Shown: piece after piece, positions 7,770 to 14,499 of the stretch
How the letters are laid out: every line of letters starts with the position of its first letter
Numbering within the stretch: position 1 is the first letter of the stretch
Assembly: GCA_963651465.1 (NCBI GenBank)
Contig: CAVJPS010000005.1
Location: 1-17,808, forward strand
DNA: 17,808 nucleotides
Origin: SUG2458 sp963651465
GTDB lineage: Bacteria > Bacillota_I > Bacilli_A > RFN20 > CAG-826
Direction: 5' to 3'
Made by a program: the position numbers and the translations under genes
The notes under the pieces: model-generated
Database searches by the model: none
What the model saw: the letters and a program-made list of their open reading frames with translations, nothing else
What the model was told of the DNA's origin: nothing

Positions 7770-9090
7770 ATATTTTACGATCAACTGTGTGAGGAATATG
7801 TGTCCATTTTACTTTACTAAATAATGCTTTGATTGATAATGGAATAAATGTGAAAGCAAATATTGGGAATAAGAATGAATACCATATTTCTCTAATTAAG
7901 CTACAGTTAGAATGTTTGTGGTGCACAAATGTAACAAATAAAGCTTGGAACACTGCTACAATATATGTACCACTTAAAAGACCTAACCCAGTATCTTTAA
8001 TATTATGAAGGAATGAAGAAACATCAATTAATCCAGTTGCACAGAATATACCCATTAATATCACATAAATGATTGTCCATGCAAAACCAATAATTGGGAA
8101 AGGTGAAATATGACCAAATAATTCGAATATACCTAATTTATCTTTACATCTTAAATATTTTTTAAGAATACGAGAATCATATTTTGCTGCACATTGGTGC
8201 ATACCTTTACACCATCTAACTCTTTGTTTAGAACTTAATTTCATTGTAATAGGTTGTTCATCATAGAAGATAGCATCTTTACAATATGCGACTTGGATAT
8301 TGTTTAAGTTACACCAAATTGAGAATTCAATATCTTCGGTCATTGTTCTAAATGGCCAGCCATCAAACATTTCTAACACATCTTTTGACAAATAGAATCC
8401 AGTACCAGAAACATATGTACCTTCATTAAGGAACATTTTTGAGTTATGAACAATATAACATTCACGATAGAACATAATAGATGCACATGCACTTACCCAA
8501 GATGAATCATAATTCTTTGATTCTCTGAATGATGTTGAAACTTTAACACCAGCATCAAGTAAGTTATTCATTTCAAGTGTATAATTACGAGTTAGAAGAT
8601 TATCAGCGTCAAATATAAAGAATGCTTCAATATCTTTATAATGTTCGTCTTGTTTAACGTTATTAATTAAAAATTCGAGAGCGTAACTCTTACCAATTTC
8701 TTGTTCATTATTTCTTTCAAAAACTATTGCACCATGTTCACGAGCTATTTGTGCAGTCTCATCTGTACAGTTATCAGCACAAACATAGACAAACATCTTA
8801 TCTTTATCGTAATTTTGCATAAAAATAGAATCGATTAAGTTACCGATAACGATTTTTTCATTACGACCACAAATTAAATAACCAAATGTGTGATGTGTTT
8901 TTGCTTTTTTCCAACTTTTACCTCTATAGAAAATAGAAATAATTGTATGGACATATTGCATAATGTAAACGATACCTAAAACAACAGCAATAACAATATT
9001 TAAGTAATAAACTATAGATACTAAGACTCCATATTGTGTTGTTTCAGGACGAGCTGTTTTAATTGCTATTGATAATATTTGATTTAACAT
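7768..9090 (-). CDS. membrane glycosyltransferase, family 2
   Basis: A 440-residue processive-type GT2 enzyme. One N-terminal membrane helix (about 22-48) precedes a cytoplasmic GT-A domain with ADNCTDET (Asp106), the metal-binding DAD (161-163), TED (251-253, catalytic base region) and QRVRW (289-293). The Q-x-x-R-W motif is the hallmark of chain-elongating enzymes such as cellulose, hyaluronan and poly-N-acetylglucosamine synthases. Three further membrane helices follow (about 333-355, 370-392, 405-425). It would build and push a polysaccharide out through the membrane from a nucleotide sugar; the sugar cannot be read from the sequence. GGGAGGAG precedes the start. There is no neighbouring deacetylase, PilZ domain or other polysaccharide gene, so the product and regulation are open. 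Confidence 0.9.
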   Translation of the reverse strand: MLNQILSIAIKTARPETTQYGVLVSIVYYLNIVIAVVLGIVYIMQYVHTIISIFYRGKSWKKAKTHHTFGYLICGRNEKIVIGNLIDSIFMQNYDKDKMFVYVCADNCTDETAQIAREHGAIVFERNNEQEIGKSYALEFLINNVKQDEHYKDIEAFFIFDADNLLTRNYTLEMNNLLDAGVKVSTSFRESKNYDSSWVSACASIMFYRECYIVHNSKMFLNEGTYVSGTGFYLSKDVLEMFDGWPFRTMTEDIEFSIWCNLNNIQVAYCKDAIFYDEQPITMKLSSKQRVRWCKGMHQCAAKYDSRILKKYLRCKDKLGIFELFGHISPFPIIGFAWTIIYVILMGIFCATGLIDVSSFLHNIKDTGLGLLSGTYIVAVFQALFVTFVHHKHSNCSLIREIWYSFLFPIFAFTFIPLSIKALFSKVKWTHIPHTVDRKI

Positions 9091-9140
9091 AACAATTCTC
9101 CTCCCTTTTTTTTAAAAAATAAATGTTTATATTTTACCCC

Positions 9141-9169
9141 AATATAAACTTTGTACGAATATTTAACAA
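9141..9169 (-). promoter_or_regulatory. promoter of the glycosyltransferase gene
   Basis: On the minus strand TTGTTA (9169-9164), 17 bases, then TATATT (9146-9141), about 50 bases before the ATG. It is back-to-back with the thiN promoter on the other strand. Confidence 0.62.
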
Positions 9170-9177
9170 AAAATAGA

Positions 9178-9206
9178 TTGACGAGAATCTAAAACTACTT
9201 TATAGT
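9178..9206 (+). promoter_or_regulatory. candidate promoter of thiN
   Basis: TTGACG (9178-9183), 17 bases, then TATAGT (9201-9206): five of six matches to consensus in each hexamer. It would give a leader of about 110 bases before thiN. Two closer TATAAT boxes (9248-9253 and 9298-9303) have poorer -35 partners. No TPP riboswitch is seen in the leader. Confidence 0.5.
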
Positions 9207-9224
9207 ACAGGAATTTCCTATACT
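9204..9224. promoter_or_regulatory. imperfect palindrome at the thiN promoter, possible operator
   Basis: A 21-base palindrome centred on 9214 with core AGGAATTTCCT and outer arms AGTA and TACT, one mismatch per arm. It overlaps the -10 hexamer and the expected transcription start, a classic site for a dimeric repressor. No regulator gene is present in the window. Confidence 0.35.
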
Positions 9225-9324
9225 TTCATATATTAACACTTTTAAAATATAATGCAACTATTTTTTCTTTTCTAATTTTTTACTTTAAGTAATAAGGTAT
9301 AATAAAAAGTAGAGGGGTGCCAAT

Positions 9325-9936
9325 ATGAAAGAAAAATGCATTATTATAGGAGCAAGCAAAGAATCCCAACTTCATTTTGATTCAACTAATAGTTATGTAA
9401 TAGCAGTTGATGCCGGTTATATATTTTTAAAACAAAATCATATTAAACCAGATTTAATTGTTGGTGATTTTGATTCATTACAACATGAGCCTTCTGATAT
9501 TCAAAATATTATTAAACTTAACCCAATTAAGGATGTTACTGACACTCACGTCGCTATCGAAGAAGCTATTAAACAAGGTTATAAAAAGATTGATATATAT
9601 GGTTGTTTAAATGGCCGTATAGAACATTCAGTTGCAATATTACAAGACGTATATGGCTTTTTAAAGAAGCATAATGATTTAGTTTTTACTTTATATTCTT
9701 TCTCTCAAAGAATCGTATTTATATACAATAATGAAATGACATTTAACGAAGATGAATCTGGTTTTATCTCGGTTTTTGCTTACGACTATGCAAAACATGT
9801 TACAATTAAATGCCTAAAATACGAAGTAAATGATGTTACATTTACTAATGATTTTCCACTTGGAGTTTCTAATGAATTTATAAATAAAAAAGCAACCATC
9901 AAAGTTGAAGATGGTTGCCTAATGGTTATTATTTAA
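9325..9936 (+). CDS. thiN: thiamine pyrophosphokinase
   Basis: Transfers pyrophosphate from ATP to thiamine to make the cofactor thiamine pyrophosphate. The 203-residue protein shows the family signatures in order: DAGYIFLKQNHIKPD (29-43), GDFDS (47-51, substrate and metal binding), KDVTDT (69-74) and GCLNGRIEHS (93-102, matching the usual GGRxDH with Glu for Asp). The C-terminal half is the smaller beta-sandwich. GAGGGG precedes the ATG by about seven bases. It is convergent with the thiT operon and overlaps the last eight bases of the four-TM gene. Together with ThiT this gives a complete thiamine salvage route: import, then pyrophosphorylation. Its 3' coding end also serves as terminator for the opposite strand. 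Confidence 0.95.
   Translation: MKEKCIIIGASKESQLHFDSTNSYVIAVDAGYIFLKQNHIKPDLIVGDFDSLQHEPSDIQNIIKLNPIKDVTDTHVAIEEAIKQGYKKIDIYGCLNGRIEHSVAILQDVYGFLKKHNDLVFTLYSFSQRIVFIYNNEMTFNEDESGFISVFAYDYAKHVTIKCLKYEVNDVTFTNDFPLGVSNEFINKKATIKVEDGCLMVII
9886..9918 (-). terminator. terminator of the thiT operon, inside thiN
   Basis: Perfect nine-bp stem GCAACCATC / GATGGTTGC (arms 9910-9918 and 9892-9900) with a nine-base loop, followed on the minus strand by six U. It starts 10 bases after the stop of the four-TM gene and lies wholly within the thiN coding sequence of the other strand. Confidence 0.85.
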
Positions 9937-10378
9937 TTTCTTGTTTTGATTTATATTCTTGAATTAATCCAAGTGTAAAACACACTAATAGAATTAATGT
10001 GAAAATACCAACCCAAAGGTAATTTTGATAACTTTGAAAATCAAAAATTTCACTATTTAAATTAGCTTTTGACAATACTTTAAAGAAAGTGCCTAATGTA
10101 TAGAATGAAATTACTAAAGTAGAAGTAAAACCGACTATAAGTCCACCTTCTACTTTTTTGTTGTTAATAACAGCAATTAAAGCATAGATAGTAAACACTA
10201 CTACGATTAATGATACAGCCATAGCTACACCATAATCTTCATTAAAACTTATATCTACACCATATTCGCCATAGTCTTCAAATCCATAACTTTTAATAAA
10301 ACAAATGAAACTTAAAACAAATACAAATAAGGAAGCAAGAACATATAAAATATTTTTAGTTACTTGAATCTTCTTCAT
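9929..10378 (-). CDS. four-TM membrane protein of unknown function in the thiamine operon
   Basis: I do not recognise this 149-residue protein. It has four predicted membrane helices (about 9-29, 50-72, 78-100 and 119-141), a short acidic Tyr/Gly/Asp loop between the first two (EDYGEYGVDISFNEDYG) and a basic C-terminus. It starts inside the end of thiT (23-base overlap) behind AAAGGAGG, so it is translated from the thiT mRNA and falls under the TPP riboswitch. It could assist thiamine uptake, assemble with the ECF module or handle a thiamine precursor, but none of this can be read from the sequence. It lacks the ThiT-type signatures and is too short to be the EcfT transmembrane subunit. Confidence 0.75.
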   Translation of the reverse strand: MKKIQVTKNILYVLASLFVFVLSFICFIKSYGFEDYGEYGVDISFNEDYGVAMAVSLIVVVFTIYALIAVINNKKVEGGLIVGFTSTLVISFYTLGTFFKVLSKANLNSEIFDFQSYQNYLWVGIFTLILLVCFTLGLIQEYKSKQEIK

Positions 10379-10994
10379 TGACTTTTTCCTCCTTTATTTG
10401 AGATTTATTATTTAATAAGAAGAATTGTGGCATGCGTGCAACAAGTATAACCATAACTGCACAACAAATGATAATGCTTGGTAACATATAACTACCATTG
10501 TAAACTAAGCTATAAATGTATGGTCCACCATATTTTGCATTTGGCCAAAATACTACACCAGAAATATAGTGGCAAACAAATTTTAAGAATCCACCAATAA
10601 TTGAACCAATTAATACCCATTTAATACGTGCTTTAGTTGTAGTTGCATTTTGAAAAGGTTTATAAAATAACCCCGCAAATGCAACAACTGGATAAGCTAA
10701 AATGTAATCAAATAAAATTTGAGCTAATACTTTATCCCAAGTATCTGAAATAACATATAAACCTCCAGTTAATTGAAGAAATGCCAAAATTGTTGCAGAT
10801 ATTAAAGCTGGAATGAATCCACGACGATAACATAAAATTAAAATTGGCAACATAGCAAGTCCGATAGAACCACCATTTGGAAAGAGTCCTCTCCATATTC
10901 CACTTTGAAGGAAATCTAAACCAAATGCAATCGCAGTCATAATTGCAATTTCAGCTATTCCTCTAGTAGAAAAAATTTTGTTTTGTTTTTCCAT
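10356..10994 (-). CDS. thiT: thiamine ECF transporter substrate-binding subunit ThiT
   Basis: ThiT is the S component of an energy-coupling factor transporter. It binds thiamine in the membrane and pairs with the shared EcfA/A'/T module, which is not encoded in this window. The 212-residue protein has about six hydrophobic segments. Diagnostic stretches are FPNGGSIGLAMLPILIL (near 38-54), the loop LTGGLYVISDTWDKVL leading to LFDYILAYPVVAFAGLF, and CHYISGVVF with YSLVYNGSYMLPS near the end, where thiamine-contacting residues lie in characterised ThiT. The start is preceded by AAAGGA, which is also an arm of the riboswitch terminator. The C-terminus is a charged tail that overlaps the next gene. 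Confidence 0.95.
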   Translation of the reverse strand: MEKQNKIFSTRGIAEIAIMTAIAFGLDFLQSGIWRGLFPNGGSIGLAMLPILILCYRRGFIPALISATILAFLQLTGGLYVISDTWDKVLAQILFDYILAYPVVAFAGLFYKPFQNATTTKARIKWVLIGSIIGGFLKFVCHYISGVVFWPNAKYGGPYIYSLVYNGSYMLPSIIICCAVMVILVARMPQFFLLNNKSQIKEEKVNEEDSSN

Positions 10995-11034
10995 AAAAAA
11001 AATCCTTTCTGACTAGATAAATGCAAAAAGGATT
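10995..11034 (-). terminator. riboswitch-controlled terminator that also hides the RBS
   Basis: On the minus strand AATCCTTT (11034-11027) pairs with AAAGGATT (11008-11001), followed by a T-run that ends at the thiT ATG. The 3' arm is the thiT ribosome binding site, so the hairpin could stop transcription, block translation, or both. The 5' arm can alternatively pair with AAGGAT at the 3' end of the aptamer (11059-11054), giving an anti-terminator when TPP is absent. Confidence 0.75.
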
Positions 11035-11051
11035 ACTAAAACAAATAAAAA

Positions 11052-11137
11052 AGATCCTTACGCTAGCATTACCTAGATCAAGTTTATGGTCGACCTTACA
11101 AAAGGTCCTCTCAGCCTAGTGCACTAAGCTCCCATCG
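11052..11137 (-). promoter_or_regulatory. TPP riboswitch (THI element) controlling thiT
   Basis: Read on the minus strand, the conserved blocks appear in order: GGGAGC, then GGCTGAGAGG, a P3 stem GACCTT / AAGGTC, and CTTGATCTAGGTAATGCTAG followed by CGTAAGGA. CUGAGA and the CUUGAUCU...GGUAAUGCUAGCG block are the pyrimidine- and pyrophosphate-binding helices of the thi-box. It sits directly upstream of thiT and should shut off thiT and the four-TM gene when TPP is plentiful. The P1 helix seen here is very short (GAU with AUC). Confidence 0.93.
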
Positions 11138-11140
11138 ATT

Positions 11141-11168
11141 ATTTTATCACTTTTTTTAAATATGTAAA
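11141..11168 (-). promoter_or_regulatory. promoter of the thiT operon
   Basis: On the minus strand TTTACA (11168-11163), 16 bases, then TAAAAT (11146-11141) with a TG one base upstream (extended -10). The -35 touches the last base of ung. Transcription would begin almost at the first base of the riboswitch. Confidence 0.6.
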
Positions 11169-11831
11169 TCAAAACCAATTAATTTCTTTAATTCCACTTT
11201 TATTTAAAAATTCATTACATAATTTAAAATGATTACAACCAAACCAACCACCACGATTAGCACTTAATGGTGAAGGATGATTAGCTGTTAATACTAAATG
11301 TTCAGGATTATTTAAAATTTTATTACTAATTCTAATAGCTTTACTACCCCATAACATAAAAGCAATAGGTCTGTTTTGTTCATTCAATTCTTTTAATATA
11401 TTTTGGTAAAGTTCTCTATATTCATTATTGTTATGACTTAATGGTTTTCCTTCTTCTACAGTTAAAATACTATTAAGTAATAAAACTCCTTGAGTAGCAA
11501 GATAGGTTAAATCTCCAGATTTATTAAAAATAATAGTATTGTATTCCTCTTCTATTTCTTTAAAGATATTAACTAACGAAGGAGGAATTTTAATATTAGA
11601 AGGTACACTAAATGAAAGTCCCATCGCTTGTCCTTTTTCGTGATATGGGTCTTGTCCTACTATTACTACTTTTACTTTATCTAATGGACATAAATTAAAA
11701 GCATTAAATATTAATTCTTTTGGTGGATATATAATTTTATTCTTATATTCTTTATCAATAAAAGATTCCAAAGATTTAAAATAATCTTTTTGTTTTTCAT
11801 TATTAAAAAATTCATCCCAAGACTTATACAT
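11169..11831 (-). CDS. ung: uracil-DNA glycosylase, family 1
   Basis: Removes uracil from DNA as the first step of base excision repair. The 220-residue length is normal. The water-activating motif GQDPYHE (59-65, catalytic Asp61), GVLLLNSILTV (115-125, uracil pocket and DNA contact), the LMLWG-like FMLWG and the leucine-loop HPSPLS (185-190, catalytic His185) are all present. The start is supported by AGAGGAA six bases upstream. UGA is the stop codon, a useful sign that UGA is not tryptophan in this genome. It may be read with the upstream GNAT-Nudix gene, but a hairpin separates them. Confidence 0.97.
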   Translation of the reverse strand: MYKSWDEFFNNEKQKDYFKSLESFIDKEYKNKIIYPPKELIFNAFNLCPLDKVKVVIVGQDPYHEKGQAMGLSFSVPSNIKIPPSLVNIFKEIEEEYNTIIFNKSGDLTYLATQGVLLLNSILTVEEGKPLSHNNNEYRELYQNILKELNEQNRPIAFMLWGSKAIRISNKILNNPEHLVLTANHPSPLSANRGGWFGCNHFKLCNEFLNKSGIKEINWF

Positions 11832-11861
11832 TTTTATTCCTCTTTCTTGTTATAAACATAA

Positions 11862-11880
11862 AACCTCCTTAAAGGAGGTT
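11862..11880 (-). terminator. hairpin between the GNAT-Nudix gene and ung
   Basis: Perfect eight-bp stem AACCTCCT / AGGAGGTT with a three-base loop, just after the GNAT-Nudix stop. The U-tract after it is short (TTTT partly in the stem), so as a terminator it is moderate. One arm is a consensus Shine-Dalgarno sequence and the other an anti-Shine-Dalgarno. Confidence 0.55.
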
Positions 11881-11883
11881 ATT

Positions 11884-12816
11884 TTATTTTTCACTTATAG
11901 CTTCTAGACCATCATTTATTACTTGTAGTTGGTCATCGTAAGTATTTTTAAACAAAAATTCGTCTATTTTCATCCAACTACCTTCTATAAAATGATCTTT
12001 TTCAGTAATTTTAATTGGTAAATCTTCATCAACTTTAAAAACATGTACGTCTACTATTTTATGAATCATACAAACTCCAAATTTACTATAGAATTGTAAC
12101 GGAGTTAATTTTTTATAGTTTCTATAAGAGAATGAATATTCAATACCGCGAACTTGTTTAATATAATCTTCTTTAATAAGCATGCAACCACTTTCTTCAT
12201 AACATTCGCGCATTGCTGCTTGTAAAGAATTTTCTCCTTCTTCTATATGGCCTTTAGGTAAAACTACATATCCATCTACGTCAGTAAGAGTTAATACTTT
12301 ATCTCCAGAAAATACCAACGCCATTGAAGAATGTTCATGACGTAATGAATTTTCAAAATCTACGGGTGGGATTTCAACAATATAAATTGCATAGTTTTCA
12401 ATTAAAGGATCATTAACTTCAAAATCACTAGGTTTTTCATCAATTTGTAATAATTGACCACCTAACATATCAATGATTTTTCTAAACGCCATATTACCTT
12501 CATCACAACAAATATACATTTTATCCATTTTGTGATAACGTAATAAACTAAAAAGCATACGAGAAGCATAATAAGAATAATGATGTCCACGATATTCTTC
12601 TTTTATATACACCTCTAAGTTACCTTCATATGTTGAACGCAAATTCTCACCAATTCTAATAATTAAATCACCAATTGAAGCATTATCTTCACTATTTAAT
12701 AAAATTTCAAAATGATAAGATGGTAATAACTCGTTATTACCATTACTAGTTTCTAATAATTTCAATGTGAGATGTTTTCCTTGAATAAAATTAAATTTTT
12801 CGCTAAATTCAAACAT
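11884..12816 (-). CDS. GNAT-Nudix fusion protein
   Basis: A 310-residue cytosolic two-domain protein. The N-terminal half (about 1-150) looks like a GNAT acetyltransferase, with an EVYIKEEYRGHHYSYYASRML acetyl-CoA-type segment near 70-90 and GNMAFRKIIDMLGG near 108. The C-terminal half has a complete Nudix box, GHIEEGENSLQAAMRECYEE then SGC (189-211), matching Gx5Ex7REUxEExGU, so it should hydrolyse a nucleoside diphosphate linked to another group. The substrate is unknown. A TTG start 27 bases upstream (12843) is possible, but AAAGGAG six bases before the ATG at 12816 makes the shorter form much more likely. It is minus strand, followed by ung. Confidence 0.85.
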   Translation of the reverse strand: MFEFSEKFNFIQGKHLTLKLLETSNGNNELLPSYHFEILLNSEDNASIGDLIIRIGENLRSTYEGNLEVYIKEEYRGHHYSYYASRMLFSLLRYHKMDKMYICCDEGNMAFRKIIDMLGGQLLQIDEKPSDFEVNDPLIENYAIYIVEIPPVDFENSLRHEHSSMALVFSGDKVLTLTDVDGYVVLPKGHIEEGENSLQAAMRECYEESGCMLIKEDYIKQVRGIEYSFSYRNYKKLTPLQFYSKFGVCMIHKIVDVHVFKVDEDLPIKITEKDHFIEGSWMKIDEFLFKNTYDDQLQVINDGLEAISEK

Positions 12817-12907
12817 ATTTTTCTCCTTTGTATATAATAACAAAAGTGTAACTTAACTTTATTTTAACAAATTATTAAAGATTTAACCATACACCCGTAT
12901 TACGCAT

Positions 12908-12931
12908 AAAAAAAGTAGTGTTGCCACTACT
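12908..12931 (-). terminator. orphan terminator with GCAA loop
   Basis: Seven-bp perfect stem AGTAGTG / CACTACT (12931-12925 and 12920-12914) with a GCAA tetraloop and six U on the minus strand. No minus-strand gene lies directly upstream: the ATPase there is on the plus strand. It probably served the ABC transporter operon before the intervening segment arrived. Confidence 0.75.
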
Positions 12932-12940
12932 CACTGATAA
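12925..12940 (+). repeat. 16-bp flanking direct repeat, left copy
   Basis: CACTACTCACTGATAA. It matches the right copy at 14479-14494 in 15 of 16 bases and in the same orientation. The first seven bases are one arm of the orphan terminator. Confidence 0.65.
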
Positions 12941-13044
12941 ATTATAAATTTTTAAAATCTGTGGTGGAGACATTTTTAGTAACTCCAACATAAATTAGAT
13001 AGATTTTTAGGATAAAATAAATCAAAAAATCTTAGATTTTACAA

Positions 13045-13071
13045 AGTTTTTCTAGTTAGAGTAGAAAAACT
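13045..13071. repeat. 10-bp inverted repeat upstream of the ATPase
   Basis: AGTTTTTCTA and TAGAAAAACT form a perfect stem with a seven-base loop, about 55 bases before the ATPase start. There is no U-tract, so it is not an obvious terminator. It could be a protein-binding site or leader hairpin. A smaller AAATCT / AGATTT hairpin lies just before it. Confidence 0.5.
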
Positions 13072-13125
13072 ATTACATTTTAGAAACTTTTTTGGGTATA
13101 TATAGTTGTTAAAGGAGTTTATTTT

Positions 13126-14318
13126 ATGATAATAAGACCAAATTATATAGAAAAGTTAAAACCATTTATAGATGTTAAATTGGTTAAAATACTTGCTGGA
13201 ATAAGAAGATGTGGCAAATCTACAATTTTAGAAATGTTAAAGCAGAACTTATTTCTCGTGGTGTTGATGAAAAACACATAATCACAAGAAAATATACAAG
13301 CGAAGATTATGGCAAGTCTTTTTCTTCTAAAAAAATGTATGAAGAACTAAAATCTTTTATGGTTGATAGTGGTAAATATTATTTCTTGCTTGATGAACTT
13401 CAAGAAATCACTGGTTGGGAAAAAGTTGTTAACACATTGCTAGAAGATTATAACACAGATATTTACGTAACTGGCTCGAATTCAAAACTTATGAGCAGTG
13501 AAATTTCCATTTATCTAACAGGTAGGTACATCACAATTCCAGTGTATACTCTTTCATTTAAAGAATATTTAACTTTTAAGAACAATCCAAATAAGTCAAA
13601 CAAAGAGCATTTGCAAGATTATATTCGTTTAGGTGGCTTCCCTTTGGTTTCAAGTAGCAATTTTGATGAAAAATCGGCATATTCAGTAGTAGAAGATATA
13701 TATAATTCAGTTGTTATGAATGATATAACCAACAAACACCAAATATCTCATATTGATTTATTTAATCGTGTTGTTAGATTTATAGTTGAAAATGTTGGCA
13801 AAACATTCTCCGCAAATTCAATCGTTAATTTCTTGAAATCAGAAAAAAGAACTATATCTGTTGAAACAATATATAACTATTTAGAATGGCTAGAAAAAGC
13901 ATTTGTAATCTATCGCTCAAAAAGGTATGACCTGCAAGGAAAAAGTGTTTTAAAAACACAAGAAAAATTTTATCTAGCTGACCAATCTATAAGATATGCA
14001 TTGTATGGCTTTAATCCAACAAGCATTGCTTCAACAATAGAAAACATTGTTTTCATTGAACTTAAACGTCGTGGTTATGATGTTTATATAGGAAAAAATG
14101 CCGATAAAGAAATTGATTTTGTTGCAACTTCTCGTGATGAAAAAATCTATGTTCAAGTGTGCCGAGAACTTCCAAAAGAGTCTGACAGAGAAATAGCAAA
14201 CCTTATGAACATAAAAGATAATTATCCTAAAATGATAGTTATACTCGACGATTATGCAAGCGGCAATGTTAAAGGCATAAAAATTGTTCACCTTGCAGAT
14301 TTCTTACTAGATGATTAA
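13126..14318 (+). pseudogene. AAA ATPase with DUF4143 domain, frameshifted
   Basis: A P-loop ATPase of the AAA_14/DUF4143 type, broken by one missing base. The first frame starts at the ATG behind AAAGGAG (eight-base spacing), reads MIIRPNYIEKLKPFIDVKLV and the Walker A GIRRCGKST (residues 25-33), then hits a stop at 13279. The second frame resumes at about 13239 with AELISRGVDEKHII and carries Walker B (FLLDELQE), the sensor TGSNSKLMSSE and a C-terminal DUF4143 nuclease-like fold ending KEIDFVATSRDEKIYVQV. A -1 shift in TTAAAG (13237-13242) restores a protein of about 397 residues, the usual family length. Thus only the second half is open on its own, without Walker A. The cause may be decay, sequencing error or, less likely, recoding. 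The function of such ATPases is poorly known. The 16-bp repeats around it suggest it arrived as a unit. Confidence 0.85.
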
Positions 14319-14423
14319 AACCTTGCAAAAACTACTATGCGATTTTAGGTGACTTTATATAGCTTTAGATTAAATAATTTTTGATTTAAAACGTACATTA
14401 GATATTAACTGATGTCTGAAGTA

Positions 14424-14467
14424 AGCCCCAAAAGTAGGACCGAAGAATCGGAAAGACTTGAGGGGCT
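14424..14467. repeat. rod-like hairpin between ATPase and ABC transporter
   Basis: Three stacked stems: AGCCCC / GGGGCT, AAGT / ACTT and CCGA / TCGG with an AGAA tetraloop, separated by a 2x2 and a purine-rich 4x4 internal loop (AGGA opposite AAAG). It is more GC-rich than its surroundings. It has no U-tract on either strand, so it is not a normal terminator. It may be the end of a mobile element or a structured RNA; I cannot assign a family. Confidence 0.55.
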
Positions 14468-14478
14468 CGCTTTAGTTA

Positions 14479-14494
14479 CACTACTTACTGATAA
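14479..14494 (+). repeat. 16-bp flanking direct repeat, right copy
   Basis: CACTACTTACTGATAA, one mismatch to the copy at 12925-12940. It lies five bases past the ABC transporter stop on the minus strand. The matching second arm of the terminator is absent here. Confidence 0.65.
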
Positions 14495-14499
14495 TTTTT

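Noticed and set aside
11169..11171. Possibility of mycoplasma genetic code (UGA as Trp)
   Set aside because: UGA ends ung at exactly the family's normal C-terminus, and tryptophans in the conserved proteins use UGG.
13237..13242. Programmed -1 frameshift in the ATPase
   Set aside because: TTAAAG is not a full X-XXY-YYZ slippery heptamer and no stimulating pseudoknot is obvious just downstream, so decay or sequencing error is preferred; kept as an open alternative in the findings.
14419..14494. Integron attC site
   Set aside because: The hairpin has some attC-like shape, but no paired R and L boxes with the expected core sites can be seen and there is no integrase.
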